A stretch of DNA of 64,000 nucleotides, from the NCBI GenBank assembly GCA_021018995.1, contig CM037590.1:67117597-67181596 (forward strand). Reading direction: 5' to 3'. A program made the position numbers and the translations under genes. This stretch comes from Chloranthus sessilifolius. Lineage: Eukaryota > Streptophyta > Magnoliopsida > Chloranthales > Chloranthaceae. The number at the start of each line of letters is the position of its first letter. Position 1 is the stretch's first letter. Positions 1 through 10,637 of this stretch are shown piece after piece. The notes beneath the pieces were generated by a model. The model saw only the letters and a program-made list of their open reading frames with translations. It was not told the origin of the DNA and made no database searches.

Positions 1-1534
1 ACCATTTACAATTTATCATATCAATGCATAAATTAGTGACAGAATTCAAGAGCCATAATAGACCAGTAGATTCAATGATAGAACAAAAGCGAAAATGAAA
101 CATAGATTTGAAGACATAATTAAAAGCAGAAGCAAAAGCAAAAACAAGACATGATTTCATAACAGGTCTAATAATGAAAACGGAGCATAGATGAAATGAC
201 AATTTCGTGCTAAGACAGAATTCTAGTGAGGGAGCTCAACAAAACATTTTCATGTCAAAACATGCAGTTTCTTATCTCAATAAATTAACTTAAATCAATC
301 TCCCAAACATCTATAGCTTTGGAGCCAGAGATTTTCCTATAAGAACCCCTACCTAACCATCGTCGTTCAATGAATAATTTTCGGTAGTGCGACAAGCCCC
401 TGCGTTATGAGGGAAACTTATGTGATTCAAGTTTACCGTCAACACGGTTCAAAGAGTAGAGGGGTTCGTTCTAGCAAACCTTAAATTGACATGCAATGCT
501 AACATATAATAATCATTTAATAACTCACAACAAATCTCAATTTCTTTTCCTGTTTCAGGAACTAACAAATTTGTATGCAAAGTTCAAGACTTATATGAAA
601 AACTCATTATTTTCAAAGCTTTCAACATGAGCATGCAAATTGTCACAAGTTCTAAAATTCTAAAATTAAATAAATATCTTATGAGTTATGAGTCAAAAGC
701 AAACAAAACGAATATCATACGAACTACAAGTCAAGAAGTGAAACGAAACAAATATCAAAGCATCTATGAATCAAAAATCAAAAGTGCAAATAAATGTTGA
801 ATTTCCCCTACCTAAAGGTTTGGAGCCTTTCAAAGTGATTCAAATGTTCTCATCTATGGTCCCCTATTCTTAACCAAGATTTAATTAACACTGTACTATG
901 TGCCAATAGCATTGAAAAAAAAAATAGCTCAAGTCTCCCAGAGTTTTTCCAAAGAAAAATTGACAAAAATAGAAACAGGGGAAATCGTTCGATCGCTCGA
1001 TTTCCTTCAAAAAATTGGCACCTCAGTTTTGTTAGACTCGATCGATCGATTTCTAAAATCAATTGTTCGATTTCAAACTCGATCAATCAATTTAAGAAAA
1101 TCGATCCTTCAATTCATTCAGAAATCCTGCATCTCTCAGTCCTGTCAAAATCGATCGATTGATTTCAAAAATCGATCGTTTGATTTTGACAGATTCTATA
1201 GCCCATTCGGGCTTCTTTTCCTTGGCTTATTTTCCCTAAAATTTCATCTAACACAACTCAAATTCCATCCATACACCTATCCAAGCTTCATGTAGTCATC
1301 CACTACACAAATACACAGATTGCTCACTTTTCGAGGTTGTTTACGCGGCTCGCGACGATCTAAATAAAAAGAGGGTTTCGGAAGAACTCTTATAATTTCT
1401 TGCGGAGGTTGGGATCAAAATAGAGCCCCACATAGCAACTCACTCCATGATTGATCTTGACTCTCCCAATTCGCCAACGGAGAGTACTAATTCCTCCACT
1501 CTCCTATCTTCACTCAAAATTGAAATTCAACGGC
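1..1534 (-). mobile_element. LTR fragment, minus strand, runs off the window start
   Basis: This is part of a long LTR read on the minus strand. It carries the core block shared by the other LTRs here (about 345-450: the CCATCGTCGTTCA stretch, then CAAGCCCCTGCGTTATGAGGG and the CCGTCAACACGG motif). It also has a palindrome array at 988-1190 and a pyrimidine-rich leader-like stretch. The order of parts and the wording around 1180-1230 match the LTR piece at 33217-35041, so the two are probably one family. It ends abruptly near 1534, where integrase/RNase H homology of element B begins. No coding gene was seen in it. Confidence 0.7.
988..1190. repeat. Palindrome array (ATCGATCGAT type) in LTR fragment
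   Basis: Several copies of TCGATCGATCGATTT, AATCGATCGATTG and decayed forms such as GATCAATCAATTT lie within about 200 bp. They sit at the position in the LTR where the other families carry their own palindrome arrays. Spacing is irregular. Confidence 0.7.
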
Positions 1535-2502
1535 TCCTCAAGTATCTATTCACCTAGAAGGATCTGAACATGCGACAACGGAGATGGATGGAGTTTTTGA
1601 AAGATTATGATTATTCCATCCAGTATCACCCTGGAAAGGCCAACGTAGAGGCAGATGCATTGACTCGGAAGTCTTCGGCTCAGTTATCACATCTCATTAT
1701 GAGAGTGCATCGGTGGCGTATGCTTGAGTATATAGTCTTGTGTGATACAAGGTTCGACGTTAAAGGTTCAGGCGCATTGATGGCCACCCTTATTATCAAG
1801 CCAACATTATTTGATAATATTTACAAACTTCAACTAATTGATGATGAGCTAATGACCATTAGATAGGGTGTGATCAGTGGAACTCGAGAAGATATCTCCA
1901 TACTTTGTTATTTCGGGATAGAGTGTGCATACCTACCAATGTTGAGCTTCGAGACACTATTTTGGAAGAGGCTCATAAGTTAATATACACAATACATCCT
2001 GGGAGTACCAAGTTATATCAAGAATTGAAGAAAAGCTTCTGATGGAGAGGCTTGAAGAAGGATGTAGCATAGTACGTATCGAGATGCTTGGTCTGCCAGC
2101 AAGTAAAGGTAGACCATCAGAATCCGACAGGATTGTTGCAACCCTTGTCGATACCTGAATGGAAATGGGAAGCTATTTCTATGGATTTTATATTAGGGTT
2201 GCCAAAGACGTTGAGGAAATATAATACCATCTAGGTCATTGTGGATAGACTAACCAAGTCTGTATATTTTCTACGGTATCGTACGACGTATACTGCCAGT
2301 AAGCTTGCAGAGTTGCACCTTAGAGAGATAGTTAGACTTTACGGTATAGCGGTCAGTATTGTGTGTGATCGCGACCCGCTTTACACATTACAGTTATGGC
2401 AGAGATTCCAAGAAGGCATGGGGTCTAGACTTGATTTCAGCTCAGCGTTCCATCTTCAGACAGATGGGCAGACTGAAAGAGTGAACTAAACTATAGAGGA
2501 TA
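1535..2502 (+). pseudogene. Element B pol, part 1: RNase H end and integrase core (broken)
   Basis: The first part matches the end of RNase H ([20 protein letters not shown]). Next come the integrase HHCC region (HPGSTKLYQELKKSF, later [11 protein letters not shown]) and the DDE core: MDFILGLP holds the first Asp, CDRDPLY the second and DGQTERVN the Glu. Stops interrupt the frame, for example at 1864-1866, in the SFWWRG and WVIVDRL positions, and after ERVN. It breaks at the GGATA where element A inserted and resumes at 14881. Protease and RT are absent, lost at the junction with the LTR fragment to the left. Non-functional. Confidence 0.88.
2498..2502. repeat. Target site duplication of element A (GGATA)
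   Basis: GGATA lies directly before the 5' LTR (TGTAACGACC) and again at 14876-14880 directly after the 3' LTR (GCTGTTACA). A perfect 5-bp duplication is usual for Ty3/gypsy integration and fixes both ends of element A. Confidence 0.95.
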
Positions 2503-5075
2503 TGTAACGACCCCGAAAATTAGAACACGAGCCTGACTGCTTTGATCTACGTGCCCGGCATGGAAATCGAGGTTGATTCAAAAACTTTCGGGTTATATTA
2601 ATTTAAATAATGTGGCACTGTGATGAGATGAGATCACGTGTAAAATTTCGTATAGATCCTAGATGTGTAGAGGGTAGGTGGAACACGCTGCGCAGAAGCA
2701 ACTGTGTTCATGCTTCACACCGGAACAGATACCAAGGGCAAAACAGGGATTCTGAGTTGAGAGGTAGCTTATAGAGGAAGGAAAGGGAGACAAGAGAGGA
2801 GAGACTTCCACTCTTCTTCTCCTTCATCCCCTTGCCCTACGTGCTCCATAGGTTGGAGATTGTGCTAAGAAAGTGTGAAAGAGATCCCTTGTGAGAGAAG
2901 AAAAGGGTTAGCAAGAGAGAAGATGAGGGATTTCTAAGCTAGAGGAGCTAGACCTAAGTGATTGAGTTACCTGGGGTTTAAGATTGGTGTGAGAGACCTT
3001 GATCTGACGAACCAGAGCTGAAGAGCTTCTCGCCGGATCCGGATCGAGGAAGAGCTCCGAGATCTAGGTTTGAAACCCTCTTTTCGGGTCATTGCCGGAA
3101 CCCCAAGAAACCCACGAACAAGGTGAGTTGTGTGTGTTAAATAGGGTTAAATGAGTAGTTTAAAGGGTGTGTTTATGATGTATTAATGGTGATTGCACAA
3201 CCATTAATGGAGAGAGAGCAAAAATGGAAGGAAGGTGAACTCCATTAATGACAGCTTTGCTGTCATTGGTGATCGATCACCAAGGTGGTGATCGATCACT
3301 GAGGGTTGGTGATCGATCACCAAGGGCTGGTGATCGATCAATCTGTATAAACTTATGGGGAACAGAGACCCCAGAGAGTTGAGAAGTTGAGGCCCGAGGT
3401 GGAGATCGATCACCAAGGTGGTGATCGATCTACAAGGGAGTTGGTGATCGATCACCAAGGTGGTGATCGATCTACAGTGAGGTTGGTGATCGATCACCAA
3501 GGTGGTGATCGATCAATTTGTATAAAAATTAATGTGGACAGAGGGAGGAGTTTTTGAAACTTGCTGTGGTGATCGATCACCAAGGTGGTGATCGATCTAC
3601 AGAAGAGTTGGTGATTGATCACCAAGGAGGTGATCGATCAACCTTGACTGTGTTGAGGAAGAGATATGGAGGTTGGTGATCGATCTACTGTGGGTGGTGA
3701 TCGATCTACAGTGGGTGGTGATCGATCACTCACCCCTGTTTTTGTCTGTCTTGACTTCATGAAGTAGACACCCCGGATATTGTGCCGGGTAGTTCTCCGA
3801 CATTCCTAACACTTAATGTACTGTGCATATGGTATAGGATAAACCCTGACACGTCGAAAAAGCTTTGGATTTGCTTAGAAGATAAACTGATCTGAGGTAG
3901 GGGAAAATTCAACTTAAAGTGTATCTAAATTTAATTGCATGATATCTTAACATCGTATTCTATCTCTGATTTTCGAAAGCATGCCTGCATATGCATTAAA
4001 CTCTGATTCCCGTATTCTGATATCTGTTTCTGTTCTTTGCATATGCTCTGATAATCTGCTCTGATAATCTGCTCTGATAATCTGATTCATGAGGTAATAA
4101 GTATGTATTTGATTTGAGGTTTAATATTCAGACGATCCCCACCGACTCGGCGGTATATCCGTTTCTTGCACAATGTGCAGTTGCTTGAAAATCCTCGGCA
4201 AAATATGCACTCCATGTGTGGGGCATTATTGCATTCCTGAAAATTGTTCATTGAACGACGATTGGTTGGGGTTTCCTATCGGCACAAATCTGGCTACCAC
4301 GTGATATATATACACGGGAGTTACTTAAGTTAGAGATACGCATGATTTAAGTCATTTAAATATGATAAGCATAGCATTTTGCAAATTCTGAAGTTCTGTT
4401 TGCTTTTGCCAGTTATGCATTCTGATTTCCTGCATGTTGAGCATCAATTTATATTCTGTTCAGTTTTGTTCACTTATCGATCTAAGATATGTTCTGCAAT
4501 CATGTTTAATAATTTAGATGTAAATTGATTGAACTTCTTCTACTGAGCTAGGATGTAGCTCACCCCGCTTTCTGAAATCTTTTAGGTTCTGAGGTCGATG
4601 CGCCGAGCGACGGATTATCACCGGATCCCGAGGCCGAGCGGAAGGAGGAGACGGACGTCCCAAAGACGAGTTTTATCCAGTTTGGTATTGATGCCCGACA
4701 TTTTGTATTTTTGATTTTTTGGATTACTGTGTGCCTGGTGGCCACCTTTGTATAAACATATATAGTTCTGCATTTACTTATTTTATGTTAGTCCACATTC
4801 CATTTCGGAACCACTATCGGGAACCATTGTTTGGGTGATGTACGTCCATCACCGATGGTTCTTCTTGGTTCCTTTTTGGGAATGTGTGTGTTTTCTTTCC
4901 ATTTACTATTATTGATGTGTGTTTAGCATAGAAATTGTTTGACTCAGAATACCGCTGCTCGGATGTGTCCACCTAGCTTCCGCTATATGCGCGGACACGT
5001 GCGATCGATCCGGGATCATCCAGAGTATGATCCTAATGACACGGGTTTCTGGAAACGGAAATCCGGGCTGTTACA
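2503..5075 (+). repeat. 5' LTR of element A
   Basis: Runs TG...CA from TGTAACGACCCCGAAAATTAG to GCTGTTACA. A TTATAGAG promoter-like motif lies near 2769. A strong splice-donor-like AACAAG|GTGAGTT is at 3122/3123. Then come the GATCGATC array (3271-3730), the core block around 4135-4310, an acceptor-like TTTTAG ending at 4585, the acidic reading frame 4586 to about 4680 (disrupted here compared with the 3' copy) and the hairpin 4807-4872. If the TATA-like site is used, U3 is only about 0.3 kb and the rest of the LTR is transcribed. Confidence 0.93.
3271..3730. repeat. GATCGATC palindrome array in 5' LTR of A
   Basis: I count 16 exact GATCGATC and one GATTGATC. Most continue as GATCGATCACC or GATCGATCTAC, and pairs facing each other around AAGGT can form 11-bp stems (GATCGATCACC with GGTGATCGATC). 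An identical arrangement lies in the 3' LTR at about 13048-13507. The array falls between the donor-like and acceptor-like sites of the LTR. Confidence 0.93.
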
Positions 5076-5077
5076 GT

Positions 5078-5090
5078 TGGTATCAGAGCC
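5078..5090 (+). promoter_or_regulatory. Primer binding site of element A (initiator Met tRNA)
   Basis: TGGTATCAGAGCC, two bases after the LTR end, is complementary to the 3' end of plant initiator methionine tRNA, the usual reverse-transcription primer of this class. Confidence 0.95.
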
Positions 5091-5181
5091 TAGACTGTAG
5101 GTTGAACTACGGGTTTAGAAAGGATTGTTTTCACAATCTATGTACTGATCAATGTTGTTGTTTTTACAATGACAGACCAGT

Positions 5182-6440
5182 ATGGGCCCTAAGTTCAGAG
5201 GAGGGCATAGTGGAGGTAGAGCAGGACAGAGAGAGATTCCCCTGAGGGATGTGCCAGAGGTCACGTCGCGGGGTTTAGAGTTTCTCTCGCAGCCAAATGT
5301 GGTTCCGGTGGGACCAAGAGGAGGAAGAAGAGGAAATGAGGAGAGGATGGAGCAGGTGTTGGAAGCATTAGCTACCAATGTCGCTCAACAAACAGCTGCG
5401 TTGGCTCAACAGGCAGCTAGACCACCCCATCAGCCTAGTGGGTTTGCGGAGTTTAGGAGAATGAGACCTCCTAACTTCTCGGGTCAAACGGATCCCATAG
5501 AGGCGGAAGGATGGATTGAAGAGATGGAAAAGCTCTTCGAGGTACTACAATGCAGTGATGAGGAGAAAGTGCGTTGGGCCACTTTCAAACTTGATGGTGA
5601 CGCCGGACCATGGTGGAAGTCGGTGTCACAAAATCGACAAAGAGAATTCCCTCACACTCCTTGGACCTGGGAGGAGTTCACGGAGGTGTTTTACCACAAA
5701 TACTTCCCGAAAATTGTGAGGCATCAGTGGGAAGTGAAGTTTATAGAATTGAGACAAGGCGCCATGTCGGTGAGAGACTATGGAGCAGAATTTGACAGGT
5801 TGGCTAGGTTTGCTCCTCAGCATGTAGCCACAGAGTTGATGAGGGCCAGAAAGTTTCAACTTGGCCTTAGACAGAATTTGCAGAAGGACGTCGCCATGTG
5901 GGAAATGGAGACGTATGAGGGAGTCATGGCCAAGGCTCTCATAGCTGAAGAGGAGAACCAAAAGCAATTTTCTTGGAGGGACAAGCAGACGAGAGAGAGA
6001 CCATTTCAAGGGCAATCTCAGGACACAGAACAAAACAAGAGGGCTAGGTTTGCTAGACCTCCGAGATACCCTACACACTCTCGACCGGCAATATCTTCGG
6101 GTCCTAGTTCCTACCAGAGGGCGGCAGCACCTACGCCCTCTAGATCATTCAGACCAGCTGGATCTTCTGGTAGCGGGGCCTCAGTGAAGGATCTCATCCT
6201 TTACTCCGGCCGTGATTTGTGCAAAGTGTGGGAAACCACACAAGACGGAGGATTGTAGGAGAGATACCGAGGCATGCTTCAGGTGTGGCAAGATGGGCCA
6301 CTTGGTTAGGAGTTGCCCTGAGGAGAGTAAGGAGCGGGCAAGATCGGTATCAACACAGAGATCATCTCGACCAATAGTCCACGGTCGAGCTTATGCCGTC
6401 ACCGCAACCGATGCTCTGACATCGAATGATGTCATCCAAG
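5182..6440 (+). pseudogene. Element A gag (one frameshift before the zinc knuckles)
   Basis: Gag forms the particle and binds RNA. The ATG at 5182 opens MGPKFRGGHSGGRAGQ, a basic Gly/Arg-rich start. The retrotransposon Gag core follows (about residues 95-240), with FAEFRRMRPPNFSGQTDPIE, then GPWWKSV, YFPKIVRHQWEVKF and MSVRDYGAEFDRLARF. The frame then ends at 6258, while the zinc knuckles are read in another frame just before it: CAKCGKPHKTEDC and the classical CX2CX4HX4C CFRCGKMGHLVRSC. So a frameshift lies near 6200. Coding runs to 6440, where an intron-like segment begins in the codon after ...VIQ. Confidence 0.9.
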
Positions 6441-6590
6441 GTATGAATTGAAATTCAATGAATGTGGTTTATTGACATAATGAATTAGGAATTTTGAAAA
6501 TACGGAAATTAATTGAGTAATTATGATGAAAATAGTATATGTATGCATGCATAGTTAAGACGTTGAGATAACATTGAAATTGGCGTATAG
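6441..6590 (+). other. Putative intron 1 of element A (Gag/protease junction)
   Basis: A 150-bp AT-rich segment with stops separates the Gag knuckle frame from the protease frame. It starts CAAG|GTATGAATTG and can end at GGCGTATAG|GT. With these ends the split codon (phase 1) and the pol frame at 6591 agree. Elements C (48596-48709) and D (42562-42698, minus) have GT-AG segments of different sequence at the same codon. The acceptor in A is the least certain; another AG lies at about 6608-6609. Confidence 0.7.
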
Positions 6591-9500
6591 GTGAACTGAA
6601 ATTGTATAGGAGTTGCGACATTTGCTTTCACAGAGCCTTGATAGATCCAGGCTCTACGCACTCTTTCATCCGACCTCAATTTACTAAGAAATTGGGTGCC
6701 ACTCCAGAACAGTTAGACTTTATTTTGACGGTGTCAGTTCCCACGGGTAATACTGTGAACGCACTCACCGTGTGCAAGTCAGTGATAGTGGCAGTGGAAG
6801 AACACGAAACACAGGCAGATTTGATTCTGTTGGATATGAAAGGATTTGACGTCATTATGGGAATGGACTGGCTATCCGCGTACCGCGCAAGTGTGGATTG
6901 CCTTCGAAAGATAGTGGTTTTTCGTCCACCTAAGCGACGATCATTTAGATTCCTTGGGGAAAAATCTAAGGTGGCTCCGTTGATATCCGCGATTCGGGCG
7001 GAAAAGATGATGAAGAATGGATGCAGCGGATATGTGGCTTTTCTACAAGAACAACGGGAAGAAACAAATGTGCTATCCGATATTCACGTCGTGTGTGAGT
7101 ATCCCGATGTATTTCCTGAGGAATTGCCTGGATTACCACCAGTTAGAGAGGTTGAGTTTGCAATCAATTTAGCTCCAGGCACAGAACCAGTATCTAAGGC
7201 TCCGTACCGGATGGCTCCAACAGAATTGCAAGAGTTGAAAGAGCAACTGCAAGAACTGCTTGACAAAGGATTTATCCGGCCAAGTGTGTCTCCTTGGGGA
7301 GCACCGGTGTTGTTTGTCAGAAAGAAAGACGGTTCAATGCGCTTATGCATTGATTATCGGCAGTTGAATAAGTTGACGATTAAGAATCGTTACCCGCTTC
7401 CTAGGATCGATGATCTATTTGATCAATTGCAAGGAGCGAGGTTCTTTACGAAGATTGACTTGAGATCAGGTTACCATCAATTACGGGTCAAGGCTGAAGA
7501 TGTGGAGAAGACGGCGTTCAGAACCAGATATGGGCACTATGAGTTCTTAGTTATGCCATTTGGATTGACGAACGCACCCGCATCATTTATGGACCTGATG
7601 AACCGTATATTTAAACCACACTTGGACAAGTCGGTGGTGGTTTTCAGTGACTACATTCTTGTCTATTCCAAGACAAAGGAGGAGCGAAGAACATCTACAT
7701 GTGGTTTTCACGGACCCTTAGAGAACACAAATTATGCATAAAGCTCGGCAAGTGTGAGTTTTGGTTGAACCAAGTGAGTTTCTTAGGCCATATAGTCTCC
7801 GCATAAAGGTATAGCAATAGATCCAACAAAGATCGAGGTTGTGAATTGGGAACGACCTAAGACGATGTGAGAGGTCCGTAGTTTCCTTGGTTTGGCAGGG
7901 TACTACAGGCGGTTTGTAGACGGATTCTCTAAACTATCGAGTCCGCTTACTCAGCTCACTAAGAAAAATGCTAAGTTTGATTGGACGGAATAATGCGAGA
8001 GGAGTTTCCAGGAATTGAAGACGCGTCTAACTACAGCACTAGTGCTAGCTATACCTTCTGGCAGAGGGGGCTTTGCTATCTACAGCGACGCATCGTATAG
8101 TGGGTTAGGTTGTGTCCTCAACCAGCATAAGAAGGTTATCGCATATGGCTCTAGACAACTGAAGGAACATGAGAAGAATTACCCGACTCATGACTTGGAG
8201 TTAGCAGCGGTGATCTTTGCTCTGAAAATTTGGAGGCACTACTTATACGGTGAGACATTTGACATCTACACCGACCACAAAAGCCTAAAGTACTTGTTTA
8301 CACAAAAGGACTTGAACATGCGACGGTAGCAGTGGATGGAGTTCTTAAAAGATTACGATTGTTCCATCCAGTATCACCCTGGAAAAGCCAATGTGGTTGG
8401 GGATGCTTTGAGCAGGAAGTCTTCAGCTCAGTTGGCACATTTGATCACCAGAGTGCAAAGGTGGCATTTACTGGAAGACCTGGCCTTATGTGATACGTTG
8501 ATTGATGTCAAGGGTTCAGGTTCTTTGATGGCCACCATTGTGATACGGCCCACATTGTTTGATAATATACGTAAGCTCCAAATGGTCGATGACGAGCTCA
8601 TGACGATTAGAAGAGATGTGATCAATGGAATAAGGCCTGATTTTTCTATTAAGGATGATGGCACCTTGCTATTTCGAGATCGGATGTGCATACCGGATAC
8701 CAAGGATCTAAAAGACACAATTTTGGAAGAAGCGCATAAATCTACGTATGCTATACATCCGGGTAGCACCAAGATGTACCAAGATCTCAAACGAAGTTTT
8801 TGGTGGAGAGGATTAAAGAAGGATGTGGCGGAGTATGTTTCTCGGTGTTTGTGCCAAACGGTGAAAGTAGATCATCGGAATCCGGCGGGTTTGTTACAAC
8901 CTTGCCGATGCAGTGGAAATGGGAAGCCATCTCTATGGACTTTATTTTAGGATTACCGAGTACACTGAGAAAGAACAATGCAATATGGGTTATTGTTGAT
9001 CGTTTGACGAAATCCGCACACTTTCTACCGTATCGGACTACAATCACAGCCAATAAACTAGCCGAGTTATATTTGAAAGAAATAGTTCGATTACATTGAA
9101 TACCTGTCAGTATTGTGTGTGATAGAGATCCTCTGTATACGTCGCAGTTTTGGCGACGGTTCCAAGAAGGCATGGGTACAAAATTGGAGTTCATTTCTTT
9201 CACCCTCGCATGATGGGCGCCGAGAGAGTGAACCGGATAATAGAGGATATGTTGCATGCATGTTAGACTTTCATGGCTCATGGGATCAACACTTACCTCT
9301 AATCGAGTTTTATATAATAACACTATCGATCGAGCATTGGGATGGCACCTTATGAAGCCTTATATGGACGTCGATGCAAATCTCCATTGAACTGGGAAGA
9401 AATCGGCGAGAAGCTTGTCTTAGGACCAGAAATGGTAGATAGTACCACTGAAACAGTAAGAGTAATACGTGAAAGGTTGAAGATGGCCCAAAGTCGCCAA

Positions 9501-9964
9501 AAGAGCTATGCCGATCTTCACCGAACACAAGTGGAATTTCAGGTATAATCAATTACATTAATGATATGACCATGGTTAAAATTAAACTACAAAGGAATTG
9601 ACCCTTGTTTTCGTGTTGGAGACAAGGTGTTTGTGAAAATTTCGCCAATCATAGGCGTCATGCGTTTTGGGAAGCGAACGCGAAGCTAAGTCCTCGGTAC
9701 ATTGGACCATTTGAAGTACTTGGACGGGTTGGCGAGGTAGCATATCGGATCGCCTTACCACCGCAGTTAGCAAGCATGCATAACGTATTCCACGTATCCA
9801 TGCTGCGCCATTACGTACGCGATCCGACTCACATCTTGGATTTCCAACCGATAGAGCTTCAGGAGGATATGACGACGATTGAGGAACCGATTGCTATTTT
9901 AGATCGTCGACATCAAGTCCTGCGGACTAAATTAATCCTACCGGTACTAGTTAGGTGGAGAAAT
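6591..9964 (+). pseudogene. Element A pol: protease, RT, RNase H, integrase, chromodomain-like tail (broken)
   Basis: Protease has [10 protein letters not shown] at about 6640. RT follows from about 7260 ([16 protein letters not shown], then [14 protein letters not shown], then [13 protein letters not shown]). Its catalytic site, expected as a [YF]xDD motif, reads [10 protein letters not shown] near 7645, so the second Asp is lost. After a frameshift, RNase H runs 8040-8420 ([37 protein letters not shown], ending in a stop after NMRR). Integrase begins near 8740 (HPGSTKMYQDLKRSF); its Glu region (about 9190-9240) is scrambled. The GPY/F module ([20 protein letters not shown]) and tail (IEEPIAILDRR) end near 9964. 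GAGAAG|GTAAGT at about 10042 follows as a possible donor. Confidence 0.92.
9543..9614 (+). other. Putative intron 2 of element A (integrase C-terminal part), acceptor damaged
   Basis: The frame reads ...VEFQ then CAG|GTATAATC, 72 bp of stop-containing AT-rich sequence, then resumes at GTTGGAGACAAGG (VGDKVF). The homologous segment in B (15180-15264) ends in TTTTCAG; here the end is TTTTCGT, so the AG is missing. Elements C and D run through this position without a break. Confidence 0.65.
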
Positions 9965-10637
9965 CATTAACGCCGAAGCTTACTTGGGAGAGAGCAAATT
10001 AAATTGAACAATGATCGCGATCTGTTCACCTGATGAGAAGGTAAGTCTCAGTACTTCATCTAGGAATTCGTTGCCATGATTATAAATTGGTGTGTGAGCA
10101 TATACTTGATGAATTTCTCTTTTTGGAACACTTTATATGGCGTGTATGAATCAGTAGTCTCAAAATCCAGACCGTCAATATTAGGGAGATTGAACAGATG
10201 AAATGTGGTGTTTCACGGGTGATCGATCTACACCAAGCTGGTGATCGATCACCAATAGGCAGTGATCGATCTACACCCAGTGGTGATCGATCTACAAGAG
10301 ACCCCGTGATCGATCTACACACTTGGTGATCGATCAATGAAGCGGGTTTGGAACTTAAAGATTCCTTGGTGATCGATCACCAAGAGGCCGTGATCGATCA
10401 CCAATGGGCGTTAAGTTATAAGAGAGGGGGAGTCCGAAGGGTCATTGCAACATCACAACTGCAAGAGACCAAAGGGGTTTTCGACTTCCGACCTTCCCCA
10501 ACCATTTTCCGACTATTCTCCGGCTATTTCGTTCGTTCTCCGGCTCGATTTGAGTGTGCGTCGCCTCATTCACCGGTAAATCCTCCATTTCCTTGATCTT
10601 TGATTCCTTTCTTCGCATTTTAACCCGAATCTATACC
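9965..10637 (+). other. Element A spacer between pol and the third gene, with palindrome array
   Basis: Non-coding. It holds a strong donor-like GAGAAG|GTAAGT right after the pol end, a GATCGATC array (10221-10400), then a C/T-rich stretch (about 10470-10637) reading like a 5' UTR, with CACCG|GTAAATCC near 10576 as a possible 5' UTR intron donor. The next ATG is the start of the third gene at 10638. The same order is found in B. Confidence 0.7.
10221..10400. repeat. GATCGATC palindrome array upstream of the third gene of A
   Basis: Eight exact GATCGATC in about 180 bp, mostly followed by ACC or TAC as in A's own LTR array. They lie about 240 bp before the third-gene ATG. Confidence 0.92.

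Noticed and set aside
3271..3730. Regularly spaced palindromes looking like a CRISPR array
   Set aside because: Repeat cores are only 8-11 bp, spacing is irregular, the copies lie within LTRs of a plant retroelement, and the same array is present in both LTRs.
5626..6078. 150-codon minus-strand frame inside gag of A
   Set aside because: Antisense shadow of the well-supported gag frame; no recognisable motifs.
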